A DNA stretch of 64,000 nucleotides from the NCBI GenBank assembly GCA_038501785.1, contig JBAMJR010000025.1:6320001-6384000 (forward strand), read 5' to 3'. The notes under the pieces were generated by a model that had not been told where the DNA came from, searched no databases, and saw only the letters and a list, made by a program, of their open reading frames with translations. The stretch's first letter is position 1, and every line of letters starts with the position of its first letter. Shown in pieces: positions 1 to 10,490 of the stretch. This DNA comes from Myoxocephalus aenaeus (taxonomy: Eukaryota; Chordata; Actinopteri; Perciformes; Cottidae). The translations under genes and the position numbers were made by a program.

Positions 1-59
1 TGTTGCCTCAGGAAGTATCCACGGTGCTACTGCTGGCAATGGAACTGTTGGACTGAAGT

Positions 60-1300
60 TCTTCCACTCTGATATTTGGATAAATATCCTTTACTTTCTA
101 CATGATATGTTAATCTTTCATTTATCATTTTCTCCATTGTTTTGCAGATATTTGAAGTTAAGGCTATTGGTCTATAATTCCCTGGGTTAGTGGACTCTTT
201 ACCAGGTTTGTGTATCAGGACTATAATGGCCTCCTTCCAACTTTTAGGCAATTTTCCACCCTCCCAAACTTTATTATATAGCTCCAGCAGTAGATCCTGA
301 GATGATTCCCCTAGATTTCTTAGCATGATGTAGCTGATTTGATCCTTGCCTGGTGCTGACATTTTCGTTTTCTTTAGACATCTCCTAAATTCAGTCTTTG
401 TGAAAGGCTTGTTTAGCAGATTATTAATCTCTTCCTCTTGCTGTAAAACATCTTCATTCTCCACTATTGTAGTTTCCCTCCCCCTATTGCCCTCGTCACC
501 AATATTGCCTGAACTATGGATGTTGACAAAGGTTTGTGCCAACATCTCAGCTTTCTCCTCATCTCTCACTGCTGTTGTTTCTCCATTTAGGACTGGATAC
601 CCAAACTCTTTTAATCCCGTTCATTCTGTTTATCATTTTCCATACTTTACCAATATATCAAACCTTATTGGATAGTGGTCACGTCCTATTGTTGTTCCTT
701 TAATGACTTCGCAGGAGCTAATAGTTGCCAGTGAAGCTGACACCAAAGTAAGGTCAATTAGCAGACTCTGTTCCTGTTCTTATGTTAAATCTGGTCCCAG
801 TTCCATTATTTAGGCATACTAGATTTTTCCTCTCCATTAACTCTTCTATAACCGTTCCATTTCCACTACCCCATAATGTGCTGTGAGCATTAAAATCTCC
901 ACAACATATCACTTTCCCTTCTAAATGTACTGCTAAGTCCTCCAGTAACTCAATAGACAGTTTCTTACATGGGTTATAACACTTTGCTATTCTGATCCTT
1001 CCTTCTCTTGTCTAAACTTCAATTATCACATATTCCAGCTGTGTTCCTTTCCCCAAAACTTTATACTGAATTCCTTGTTTTATAAATATTATGCAGCCTC
1101 CTCCATTATCCTCCACTCTCCCTGCGAATACCATTATATCCTTTAATAACAAACTCTAGTGCTGGTTTAAGCCAAGTTTCCTGAACACATAATTTCTGGT
1201 TTCTTTTTTAGGTTTTTAATGAATCCTTTGAACTCTTGGCCATTTGATAACAAGCTTCTTACGTTCCACTGTAGTACCATCATACTGTCCGATCCCCTGA
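60..1300 (-). pseudogene. LINE ORF2 fragment (endonuclease + RT N-terminus)
   Basis: The minus strand of 600-1300 reads in pieces as an AP-like endonuclease with stops and frameshifts. From 569 downward, 180 residues are open and include the RT fingers: SAPGKDQISYIMLRNL, then KSWKEAIIVLIHKPGKES, NYRPIALTSNICKTMEKMI and a final YQSG. The palm motif with the catalytic aspartates is not reached. In an intact LINE the product nicks target DNA and reverse-transcribes the element RNA. Confidence 0.75.
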
Positions 1301-1639
1301 GCCTCCTGGCTTCCCGTCGTCTCCAAGTCTTTTGTTACTGTCCTCCCAGGATGCCCCTTTTAAACCAAAAAATTTCTCCGCTCCCCTCACTATTATTTTT
1401 TCTGTTTTGTGTTTGACGTTGTCGGTACAATTGATCACATATGCCATAAACAGGATCAACTTCTCCACCGTCAGTGCTGTATCGGATTCCTGGGAAAACC
1501 TGCCTCTGTTCTTAAATCTTGGTTTGTTATCTCTCTCTCATTCATTTTCATTTGTCCTTGTACCCTCGTTATAGCCTCTGAATAGCTTATGTCGTTTCCT
1601 GTTTGTACCTGCTTGATTTGCACAGCCCTCTTCCTGACT

Positions 1640-2340
1640 TCACACCCACCATGTCACCCTGTGCGGTCCCCCACAATTACAACATTTATCCTGCACATTA
1701 TCCTTACAGTCCTCCACTCTGTGCTCCTCTCCACACTTGGGACACCTCTGTTTCCCTTTACAGACTGCTGCTATATGCCCATACCTCTGGCATTTGTAGC
1801 AGCGAAGTGGGGGAGGGATGTAGGGCCTCACCTGGAAGCTCATACATCCTACTTTAACTCTCTCTGGAAGAACGGACCCCCGAAACTCAATGAGAACAGA
1901 TAACCTGTCAACCCGTTCTCCATTAACTGTTCTTAACAATCTTTTCATTCTGCTCACTTCTCCCCCATACATACTCCGTTTGAGTTTTTCGAGATCCTCA
2001 TCAACAGGAATACCTGTTATCACCCCACGTGTCACTCGATTCTCACCCAACGATCTTTTCTCATTTCTCATTTTCTTACATATGCTTTCTACTAGCATAG
2101 CTTTGTTTTTCTGTTCTTCCGTTTTACATATTATCAACAAGTTTCACCATTTCCACCTCTCCGATCGTCTTTTTCACTTCCCTAGACAGGGCTATCGGGC
2201 TAAGACCGACATGCTCATCTTCCCTTCTGAATTTAAGGATTATTTTAAATTCACCCATCACCATCTTCTTCTTGCAAACCACTCTATTTCCTTCATCAGA
2301 ACTGTTTACCCTCCCAAGCCTCGCTTCAGCTGTTGACTGC
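1640..2340 (-). pseudogene. LINE ORF1 (gag-like, CCHC zinc knuckles)
   Basis: The longest open piece (2140-1640, 166 aa) ends with cysteine knuckles CYKCQRYGHIAAVC and CPKCGEEHRVEDC and a third partial CCNCGGPHRV. This is the nucleic-acid-binding module of I/Jockey-type ORF1 proteins, which coat LINE RNA. Upstream, to about 2340, another frame reads a gag-like stretch (EFKIILKFRREDEHVGLSPI), so there is at least one frameshift. Downstream of the last knuckle the frame decays. No intact protein is possible. Confidence 0.75.
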
Positions 2341-2520
2341 CCTTCATACTTCCATCCCTTTGCCTGCTCTCTCCCTTCTTTTGTCCTCCTTTCCCACTAG
2401 AGACTGGAGTCCAGCCATCCGTATCCCCATCATCATCCCCATCCATTTCCTGATTTGCCACCCTAACCCAGTCACAAACCAGTTTATGCCAACCACCTAC
2501 TCAAAAAAATAAATCGCTGA

Positions 2521-3223
2521 GTGTCTCACGAAACCGCCCACAACTGTACAGCCGCTCTCCACCGCGTGTCACATCGGACCGGAAATCCGCTGCGCTGACG
2601 TCAGGCCCGAAAAAACTCTGGCCCCAAACTCTTCAGGCTTCCTCCTTTTAAACTGGGCCCCACTCAGTGGCCAATCCTGAGGATCCCAGGTGCAGCATGA
2701 CGGCCTGCACGGGTGGCAACCAATCACCTGATTGATTGGTACCTGACCAGGAAAAAAAGAGGGGAGGGGAGAAAACACACACACAGGCCTTGCACCAGCC
2801 TGACACTTAACAATGGTTTATTGTCAAACCAAAGTGGCAGAAACAAGAAAATGACTCATACCTTTATCTTGTCCTCTCCATGACCAGGAACTGGAAAGAC
2901 CACCACGTGTGTGATGTTGTTCATATTTTCTGCTTTATACACAAAATAATGGCAACATTTTCATTCAATAAGAGCATTTTGTTCACTAACCTTAGAGGCC
3001 ATCGTGTGAGAATGTTTTTGCTCCATGAAAAGATTTTAACCTACTAATCCCCATCTTTACAAAATGTGTCCTAATTATGTAGCGCCGTGCAGTGTATTCC
3101 GTTAATACCTAAGCCTGGGCAAAGGCCTATCTTCTGTTGTCCAACACTCCCAGTCGAAGATGGATCCCATAGAAAAGCTTGTCAAAGCAGCTGTGCGCTG
3201 CTTTTATTGTAGGTGGGGAAGTT
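2521..3223. other. Unassigned, CpG-containing then AT-rich
   Basis: Positions 2540-2780 are GC-rich with several CpGs and could be the 5' leader of the minus-strand I-like LINE or a separate repeat. A poly-A/G stretch and a short CA run follow near 2755-2785. From 2820 to 3223 I see no ORF, repeat or splice-bounded exon that I can support. Confidence 0.3.
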
Positions 3224-3225
3224 AA

Positions 3226-3292
3226 CCATGTAAATGGTAAATGGACTGTACTTGTATCGATCTTTTCTAGTCTTCTGACCAATCAAATTTAT
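3226..3292 (-). mobile_element. tRNA-SINE 3' part, split by piggyBac-like DNA
   Basis: This is the reverse complement of the tail of a common fish tRNA-derived SINE, with the box AATGGACTGTACTTGTAT and TTTTCTAGTCTTCTGACCA. It stops at a TTAA at 3293-3296, where a piggyBac-like element begins. The next part of the same SINE (CACCCATTCATACACTGAT) resumes at about 4588-4612, after that element. The same family is complete at 28638-28885. Confidence 0.75.
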
Positions 3293-3296
3293 TTAA

Positions 3297-4581
3297 CCCT
3301 TCCAGGTCTTGGACCGCAGGTCCGCGCTTGACTATGTTTACGTTTTGTAAATATTTATATCCCCGCAATAATACGGCAAAGAAATATGTTTCAAATTCTA
3401 GAGGAATCAGTAGGCTTTCCGCTTCCGCTGCCTTCCTCCTGTAAGATCGAAGGCGATTTACAAAGAGAGATATGAGCATGGATGTGTCGTGTGACGCGGT
3501 GCGTAAAGTACTCGTCACACGAAATCCTTCACCGTGATTTGTCAATTCATGTGTCTGTCGACATTTTGTGTAAAAATTAACCAATGAACGAACACTCAGG
3601 AAATCACAAAGGACCTGCACACCTGAGCTTTATAAACATGCTGCAGTTTTCAGTCCGAAAGAATAGAGAGAACGCCAAGGACGCACTTAACTACGAAGGA
3701 AGCAGTGGCAGCGATTTTGGCGAGGAGCTTCAGAGCCTGAAGGATTTGAATCCTGCAACAAAGAGGAATATACCAACAGAAGGGATCCATTTGAACATGG
3801 GTAAGTGTGTTTACTTAACTTTGTTTTGCGATAGCATATTTATGTTAGCAAAGTTAGCACATTTAGCTCATGCCGTGAGTATTGTCCGTGCTACATCTCA
3901 GTTACGTGTCCGTAAGACTACATGGTGCGTAATCGTAACCATCAGAACTATCACCGTCAAGGATTCACCGCCAGCCCGCCATCCCCGCCTGTCCGGCTAG
4001 CAAAGAAGTTGCATGTGCCCCAAGGACTGTTTTCTATTTTTGAACATGTATATTGTGTTTTTTTTTATGTATAATACATTTTTACATTTGTAATGGTCAT
4101 TTTTCATTTGCATACACCCCATGAAGCTTTAGCTGCAGTATGAAGTCATTTCTCAGTCCCATTTTTATCATTTTGGTGAAAGGTGTGACAGACAACATTT
4201 CTACTCAAAAAACGATAATAAAAAAATTGGTTTTAGACATTTATTTACATGTATCTACCATTTTATTCATATATTTCACTGCTTTTGTGAACCCAAGACC
4301 TTTGGTAAACCAATTTCAACCACCAAAATAGTTTGTCCACATGAGTAAAGGTATGTTTTCACAAGAGATATGAAGAATTAAAAAAAATCAAGCTTACATT
4401 TTTCAGCTTTAGGGCCATATTATCTCTTTACGCTTGTGTCTTAGGACAATGGTGCCTCATTATATAGAGAGATGAGATTGTTCTGCAAATTTTTATGTAA
4501 CACATGGGTATATATCTCATTATGCAAGTGCTTTTTTAAAAGGTGAATTAAAAAAAAAAAGTAAAATCGAGAAAAAGGCCT
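3297..4581 (+). mobile_element. piggyBac-like non-autonomous element, copy A
   Basis: It starts immediately after TTAA (3293-3296) with CCCTTCCAGG and an imperfect GC palindrome. It holds a short acidic open stretch (3584-3800, SGSDFGEE), a candidate splice donor at GGGTAAGTG (3799-3807), a block around 3960 (GATTCACCGCCAGCC), and a conserved 3' non-coding region (4020-4570) that also occurs at 54060-54640 and, inverted, at 51377-51725. The last ~18 bp including the right TTAA are missing; sequence ends in GGCCTAAGATA before SINE sequence resumes. No transposase catalytic domain is present, so it is a deletion derivative needing a transposase in trans. Confidence 0.75.
3584..3806 (+). pseudogene. 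Remnant N-terminal exon of piggyBac-type transposase
   Basis: An open frame encodes a short acidic/serine segment (YEGSSGSDFGEELQ), resembling the disordered N-terminus of piggyBac transposases. Near the end, another frame reads EEYTNRRDPFEHG, and minus-strand copy B at 43.2 kb reads EEYADRRDPFEDG at the same place. Both run into GGGTAAGTG, a good splice donor. This supports an exon-intron ancestral gene. Frame disagreement with copy B implies a frameshift here. Confidence 0.5.
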
Positions 4582-4587
4582 AAGATA

Positions 4588-4612
4588 CACCCATTCATAC
4601 ACTGATTTGAGA
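4588..4612 (-). mobile_element. Continuation of split SINE (minus)
   Basis: CACCCATTCATACACTGAT matches the body box that follows the tail in minus-oriented copies of this SINE (compare 23370-23390). It lies directly after piggyBac-like copy A and continues the SINE piece at 3226-3292. Confidence 0.55.
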
Positions 4613-4617
4613 ACCAA

Positions 4618-4763
4618 GCTGAATGTTAGCTACTCCTGATGGGCAGGTGGAACCTTATCCCCTCCCATCAGTGTATGAATGGGTGAATGATGACAAGTAG
4701 TGTGAGTGGTCGGAAGACTAGAAAAGCGCTCTACAAGTACAGGTCCGTTTACCATTTATGTGT
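4618..4763 (+). mobile_element. tRNA-SINE body and tail, plus strand
   Basis: Opposite in orientation to the preceding fragment. It carries the boxes TACTCCTGATGGGCAGGTGG, CCCATCAGTGTATGAATGGG, and the tail AGACTAGAAAAGCGCTCTAC. The two fragments face each other and would form a long hairpin. The tRNA-like head is absent. Confidence 0.7.
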
Positions 4764-4987
4764 TTGTCTGCCACTGTCTAAGGCAGGATGTTCCAATACA
4801 GCTCCATCCTTGTCCACTCCCTATGTAAACTCAGTGTGACTTCTCAATATCACTTACAGACTCTTTGCGACTCTGTATAACTGTGCCTCTTCTTGCAAGA
4901 ATACATTATTTCATAGATAAGTTCTGTTTTGCGATATTCATCGCTTTAAAAGACTGTCAACATCAGGTTTAATACATTTTGCCATCA

Positions 4988-5135
4988 CACTAACTAACAT
5001 TCATACCCATTCATACACCGCAGGAACAGCCCGCGGTGGCAAATCAGGGTTAAGAGTCAACATGGAGGAGCAGAGCTGGGATCTAACCACCAATCCTTTG
5101 ATTAAAGGATGACCCTGCTCTACTACTGAGCCCCT
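4988..5135 (-). mobile_element. tRNA-SINE head, minus strand
   Basis: The reverse complement of the right end reads as a degenerate tRNA: an A-box-like CAGTAGTAGAGCAGGG, a CCTTTAATCAAAGG anticodon-arm-like inverted repeat, and a B-box-like GGTTAGATCCC. It continues into the SINE body (CATTCATACACCGC on the plus strand). It is the 5' half of the same family as 28638-28885. Confidence 0.65.
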
Positions 5136-6376
5136 GTTGCCAAACTAACCAGTTAGTCTTTATTCTTGAAGTCTTTCCTCTTGTAAAACCAAAGCATGCT
5201 GCTCTAACGTTTCTGATACAGCACAGATCACATCTTTGTGCAAGTTGTCCAAGTAAGCTTATTGGTGCACAAAGCCTGAGGTCCACACACCCACTGAAAA
5301 CTAACCCAGACAAGCCGCATTAAGGTGAGGTATTTGCTTTTTCTGCAGTGTCTTCAAACTGTATCTTTGGGTTTTAGCGCTGAGCTCTCTGGTTTGGCAA
5401 ATAGCCATCCTCTGATAAAGAGCAGCACACGGTCACCTAAAGCTCTTCCATGGAAAGCACCAAGCACTCTCTGCCACATAAGTGAACGAGACGGTCTTAA
5501 ACAGCGATAGACGGAAAGATTAAAAATCTTATAGTCAATACTGTTGATTTGTTTGGTCGACTACACACAGAAAAAGAGATTTTATCAAAGGTTGCTATTC
5601 GTTGCCTGACGGGTGTGCCAAAGGAAAATGTGCTCTGCTATAAATAGATGGGGTTGTACAGTATTCTATGTTTACATTGCAACTCCTAACGCCATCATAT
5701 GAAACCAGCCACCGAAACATTAACACTTAAGAGAATAGGAAACGGACATTGGAGGATAATGGTCAATGGCCTGATCTCCAGATGAAGCATGGAAGGACCC
5801 GGGCACAACATGTATTCAAATAAAAGGTACTAAGACTCATAGGTAGTGTTCTGATTTTCAATTTTGTTTCCCCTTCTCTGCCCTTTATGCTCTATTTTTA
5901 AAGGGCCTGTGTAGCACTATTATAGTGAGGTTGTAAACTGGTGTAGTCAAGGGTGGTTTCTCATTTTTAAGATTTTTAGATAGATATGAATGTGAATGAA
6001 ACCATTTTTCTGAAGGCCATCTGGTTAGATAATCATTTTTCATTTTAGATTTACTTGTTATTACATTTCATGACGATGAGATTGGATGATATGATTGTAT
6101 CTTACTGGGTATACCTATAAAAATGCTAGTAGGTATAATATAGCTAATAAATAATATCTCTAAGATGTATTTTAGAGAGCTTTAATTTTGAAATGCCCCA
6201 TCAGAATGTCGTGATATAATCTGTGACACTATCAAAATCACCAGTGTTCCATTACCAATTCCGACCTCAACACGTTGTTTTGAGCTTCACTTATTTCTGT
6301 CTCTAAAGGCTCTTTCCCTGTTCCCTGCCTCCCTTCAGATAAAAAAAAACACCATATGAACATCAATGCTCATGCA
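5136..6376. other. AT-rich intergenic/intronic DNA, nothing recognised
   Basis: Both strands were read for ORFs, tandem repeats and terminal inverted repeats. Only short chance ORFs are present (under 80 codons, no motifs). No exon with matching splice sites or coding bias could be supported. Confidence 0.4.

Positions 6377-6440
<64 letters not shown>
6377..6440. repeat. (CA)n microsatellite
   Basis: About 31 uninterrupted CA units directly follow GCAC and end in AGGAGAGTG. This is a typical long vertebrate dinucleotide tract, likely polymorphic. The His-Thr peptide it encodes is meaningless. Confidence 0.97.
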
Positions 6441-6441
<1 letters not shown>

Positions 6442-7439
6442 AGAGTGTGTGAGAGAGCAGAGAGCCAAAGGAGTTACGTGGGAGAAGCAAAACGCCAAAG
6501 CGGATCTCCTGACGGTAGCCTACTTTTTTTTTTTTTACAACTTTTACTTGATGTTCAAAATATGGTCATTTACTAAGTCCCACAAACAACAAGCCAAATT
6601 TCATTGAGAATATTTGGTATATCGCCCACTCCTACAGGGAAGTACTCTTGAATCTACACTTCTGGCTGCAGATTCTTTGCATGTACTGCATCTTTGAAGA
6701 ATTATCACACAAATAATTAGGCTTAGTTTGATCCAGTTTGCATGTAAACATGGTGAAAAGAAAAAATGAATGGAGGAAGGGCAGTACAATCCCAAGTGGT
6801 TTATCTAAATATCCTTCTCAAACAGGATGGGTCAATAAAAACTCAAAAACATCAAGATAGACAAATAGTGACATAGATGAAGTGAGCTGAGTAGATCAAT
6901 TACATCAAATCCTAGAAACTAGTACAAAAGAATGAAATTAATAAATAAGTGAGCTCAATTATTCAAAAGAGAGAAAAATTAAAAGAGATTAGTTTAGTGT
7001 CTGAGAGTGATGGGAGAATAATAAAATGCTCAAATTCGGTAACGATCAGGGTTTCATAACAGTCTTCTCTACACGATAGAAGGTACTGTACAGTGTTATA
7101 AAATAGTACAGCTTGACATGCATAGAATATTGTTGCTGCTGTTTCGTATAAAAATACACGTAAAATAAGGAGTTACTTTTCGTAAGGTATCATACCAACC
7201 GCTGTATGATGATACGTTGAGTCTTGCAAGACAGCCCACTCATAACAGCAGGGCAATGCGTAGAATATGATGACAATGGCACGAACATAACAGTTTCTGG
7301 GTTAACGTTGCCTGAAGCTCAAGCTGAAGTTCATTAAGGAAGACACTATTTACAATCTTCTTCATTCATAATCTCAATCTCTACAGTAATTGTCCCTGCA
7401 ATTACTCCATTAGTTTATTGTGGGTGTTCACTTTAAATT
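6441..7439. other. AT-rich DNA, nothing recognised
   Basis: There is a short poly-T run near 6523-6536. No supported genes, transposon ends or tandem repeats. Confidence 0.4.
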
Positions 7440-7660
7440 AACATTTTAAGCACGAGCCGTTTTTTGGCAAAAATTGCGAAAAAATGCATACCCTAACCCC
7501 CCGTACTAAAACAAGTTGATCTCTGCAACCACAGGGGCTATTTGAATAATGTTGGTGTTATAATGAAGGCAATGCTTGTAGTATTTAGCCAGTATATATG
7601 TTACTGGTTAAGAGTAAATGAAGATGGCAGACAGTAAAAATGAACACAGGTTCTGCACAG
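7440..7660 (+). repeat. Dispersed unclassified repeat, copy 1
   Basis: It shares long blocks with 56050-56275, including GGGCTATTT(G/A)AATAATGTTGG and ATATATGTTACTGGTTAAGA followed by GTAAATGAAGATGGCA, in the same order and orientation. Spacing differs by only a few bases. I see no TIR, tRNA head or ORF, so the class is unknown. Confidence 0.6.
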
Positions 7661-9189
7661 TTTCCTTAAGCCAATCACATCGTTGCTGTCAAACCTTTAA
7701 ATAGGTTCTCCTCTCTGCTGCTGTCAGTTATCATTCCTCTTCATTCATCATCAGATTGCAGCAACTCCCTTATTCAACACCACCACTCGTTTTCTATGCC
7801 TTCTAGGCTTTCACAGCAATTTACTTTCACAGCAGTGCTGCTAACTGACCAAAATCCCACTTTTGATGCATATAAAAGGTAAAGCTTAGTTCTTCAGACA
7901 CAGTTCGATGGCCGGGACATGTTCCATATTCCTTTGCCACGTTTTGGTCCGAAACAAAAAGTCTGACTAGCACCAAAGATTTGTGGCTACACCACCGCAC
8001 CGGGGATGAGGCTCTCTCAACGACACGTTCACGGCTCCACTGCTGTCATGTATTAGCCCGTCACACAGGTGCACACCCTCAAGCCCGACCGGAACCTTTA
8101 TTGTTATTATCAGATAACAACATCATGTATAGACTGAGCCAGAATTTGGAGGAAGGCCGCTTGTTCTTCAAAAAAAATCAAAATCCTAAACGACAAACCT
8201 GAACTTCATATATCAAACTTATTTGACACCAGAGCGGCAAAGCTTCTGGGAAAAAATAACAAAACTCTATCTGAAACACTTCGAGAGATTGACTGCTCTC
8301 CAGAATGTATTCTGTTGAATGAGGATTCTGAGCAGTATCTTAGACGCAAAGAAAGCTGTCACTATCAGCTCGCTCTGTTGCAAAAAAAATGTTGGTGGTA
8401 AGGTGGCAAGCAACACACACACTATGTCTATCAGTGGATCAGTTGCTCAAAGAGATTTTATCTCGGAAATGCTCTGTTGCTAGGATGAACCGGGCAGGCC
8501 TGGTTATGCTCACAGCTAGGAAGGAGGCCCTCATGATATTCTTGTGGTTTATCTTGTCTTTGTTCTAACTTCTGTTCCTTGTGCCCAGGATTCCCGTTCT
8601 TACTCGGCAGCCCAGCCACTGCCGCTCACGCCATCACATCTCCCGATGATCTCGATTCCTGCCCTGCAAACCATCAGCTGTCACTTCAATAAAAACCCAT
8701 TCCTTCACCGACCTTGCCGTCTCCGTGGCCGCTCTTGGATCCTGCCTAACCCGGCGTAACAAGTACATTGAATAGTGTTGACAGCAGCCTATATTGTTAA
8801 TGTACACATATCCGTCTCTCTCACGTTTTACTACTTTGGGGATTAATCCTGACCCGGTCCTTGGTTCAGGTCATCATTTTGCTGCTCTCTCTGTATTTCA
8901 TTAGACATTGGAATGAATCCCCTCAATAAAGTCCAGTCTTCAACAGATGTCCAGGCTGTCATGGTTCATTTTATCATAATTGGTAGTTCCCCCTCAGGGG
9001 AAGAAAGATACATAAAGTCGGTGGGTGGAGAGAGCGAGAGCAGGAGATGAGGTTGTTGGTCAGGTCTCAGACCAGATGGTTTAAAAACTCATTCTGGGTC
9101 TCACATTAGCGAGCAGAAGATGTCACACTGCAAAGCCTCCTCTGCCATGAGACATGAGATACTGAGTTAGATAGATACCATCACTTAAT
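7661..9189. other. No gene recognised; mixed unique-looking DNA
   Basis: Slightly GC-richer patches (7980-8110, 8580-8760) contain only short ORFs without motifs. The 8600-8760 patch has AATAAA at 8688 and ends GGCGTAAC, vaguely LTR-like, but no partner repeat was found. Nothing is assigned. Confidence 0.35.
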
Positions 9190-10135
9190 AATAATAATAA
9201 TAATAATATATTTTATTTGTATCGCCCTTTACAAGCTACTCAAGGCCCTTGACATGAAAAAACAAATAATAATAATAACTTTATTTATATAGCACCTTTA
9301 AAAATAAAGTTCACAAAGTGCTCTACATAGAAGCAAAGGACACATAACTTAAATATCGGTAAACACAAAGGACCATAGGCAATGAATACTACAATAATCA
9401 AAACAGACAAATAAAATATACAAACAAAACCAGGGGAACAAAAGAACAGCATAATAGATCATAAAAGGACGACATCACTTAAAAGCAATTCTATAAAAAT
9501 GGGTTTTAAGAAGTGATTTAAAAGTTATTGATTCGGCCAGCCTTATCTCCTCCGGTAGGTCGTTCCAAAGTCGAGGGGCCCTGATGGCAAAAGCACGGTC
9601 CCCCTTTGATTTAAGCCTCGACTTCGGAATGGCCAGGAGGGCCCCACCGGAGGATCTAAGGCTGCGAGTTGGCTCGTATGGAGTTAGCATGACGATGATG
9701 TAGCTCGGGGCCAGACCCAGGCGGGCCTTTTAAAAGTGATCAATAAAATCTTAAAATCAATTCTCAAACCAACCGGGAGCCAGTGGAGAGAAGCCAGAAC
9801 TGGAGTAATGTGATGTCGTCTTTTAAAACCAGTAAGAAGCCTAGCTGCTGGATTCTGGACTAGTTGGAGACGGGAGATGGATTTTTTTAAATCTGTGTGT
9901 CGAACATTACTCCCAGGTTTCTTGCAACAGGTTTTATATAGGCAGACAGGGGACCAAGTTCACTCTGAATGAGGCTAGTGTTATTGTTTGGGGAGTTGAA
10001 TAATATGACTTCTGATTTTGAATTGTTGAGTTGTAAAAAGTTTTGTGCCATCCAACAGTTGACGTCAGAGAGACAATAGAAGAAATAACAATATAAACAT
10101 GAAGAAACAAAAACATAGTTAACAAGTATCAAAGG
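9190..10135 (-). mobile_element. L2/CR1-type LINE, 5'-truncated, minus strand
   Basis: On the minus strand the 3' end of a LINE is readable: RT-terminal residues, then a C-terminal domain, then a 3' tail rich in ATT/AAT units (9187-9212 and 9268-9280) with the fish LINE tail motif TTTATTTATATAGCACC on the plus strand. It is heavily 5'-truncated, as is usual for aborted target-primed reverse transcription. Frameshifts separate its coding pieces. Confidence 0.8.
9475..10070 (-). pseudogene. LINE ORF2 C-terminal remnant (L2/CR1 type)
   Basis: Two open pieces are typical of L2/CR1 ORF2: VNCWMAQNFLQLNNSKSEVI (10070-9960 region), the post-YADD segment, and the C-terminal block YEPTRSLRSSGGALLAIPKS followed by KGDRAFAIRAPRLWNDLPEE and FKSLLKTHF. 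They lie in different frames, with the HHITPVLASLHWLPV block between them. Endonuclease and catalytic RT motifs are gone. Confidence 0.8.
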
Positions 10136-10490
10136 TTAAAAGCTGATTTAAATAAATGAGTTTTAAGTGCTGCTTTGAAGAGAAGAGTGATGGAGAATGT
10201 CTGAGGTACTGGGGAGAGAGTTCCAGAGGGAGGGGCCAGCAATGGAGAAGGCCCCGCCCCCCAGGGCCGATGCTTGGACAGAGTGGGGGGGTAAGGAGGT
10301 TGGCGTCTGCAGATCTGAGGTTGTGGGTGCAGGAGGTCAGAGTGTTATGAAGGGTTCAGGGTTGTGAAGGGCTTTGTAGGTGATGAGGAGGATCTTGAAC
10401 TGGATTCTTTGCCAGATGGGGAGCCAGTGGAGGTTTTGGAGGATGGGGTCATGTGGTCTCTGGTGTATTTTGGTCTATAACCTAAATTGA
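10136..10490 (-). mobile_element. Second L2/CR1-type LINE 3' fragment, minus
   Basis: The minus strand reads TRDHMTPILQNLHWLPIW and QRIQFKILLITYKALHN in shifting frames, then a divergent C-terminus ending LFSSKQHLKLIYL. This is the same ORF2 C-terminal region as the neighbouring fragment, but the sequence differs clearly, so it is another family. It abuts the first fragment, suggesting one inserted next to or into the other. Confidence 0.7.

Larger units (their letters stand above)
1..2520 (-). mobile_element. I/Nimb-like LINE, minus strand, decayed
   Basis: Read on the minus strand this is a non-LTR retrotransposon: a gag-like ORF1 with CCHC zinc knuckles (about 2340-1640), then an endonuclease region with several stops (about 1300-600), then the start of a reverse transcriptase (569 down to about 60). 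The order ORF1, EN, RT and the knuckle-bearing ORF1 fit the I/Jockey/Nimb group. RT similarity ends near position 60, after a YQSG motif, so the element is broken there or just outside the window. Position 1-60 is not recognisably LINE. The 5' boundary near 2520 is approximate. It is an old, non-functional copy. Confidence 0.8.

Noticed and set aside
1..60. Gene fragment at the window start (ASGSIHGATAGNGTVGLKF reading)
   Set aside because: Only 60 bp; could be diverged LINE sequence, another repeat or chance.
6356..6607. 83-codon frame with a His-Thr repeat
   Set aside because: Produced by the (CA)n microsatellite.
8544..8759. LTR-like segment with AATAAA ending GGCGTAAC
   Set aside because: No matching second copy, no flanking duplication and no coding sequence nearby.
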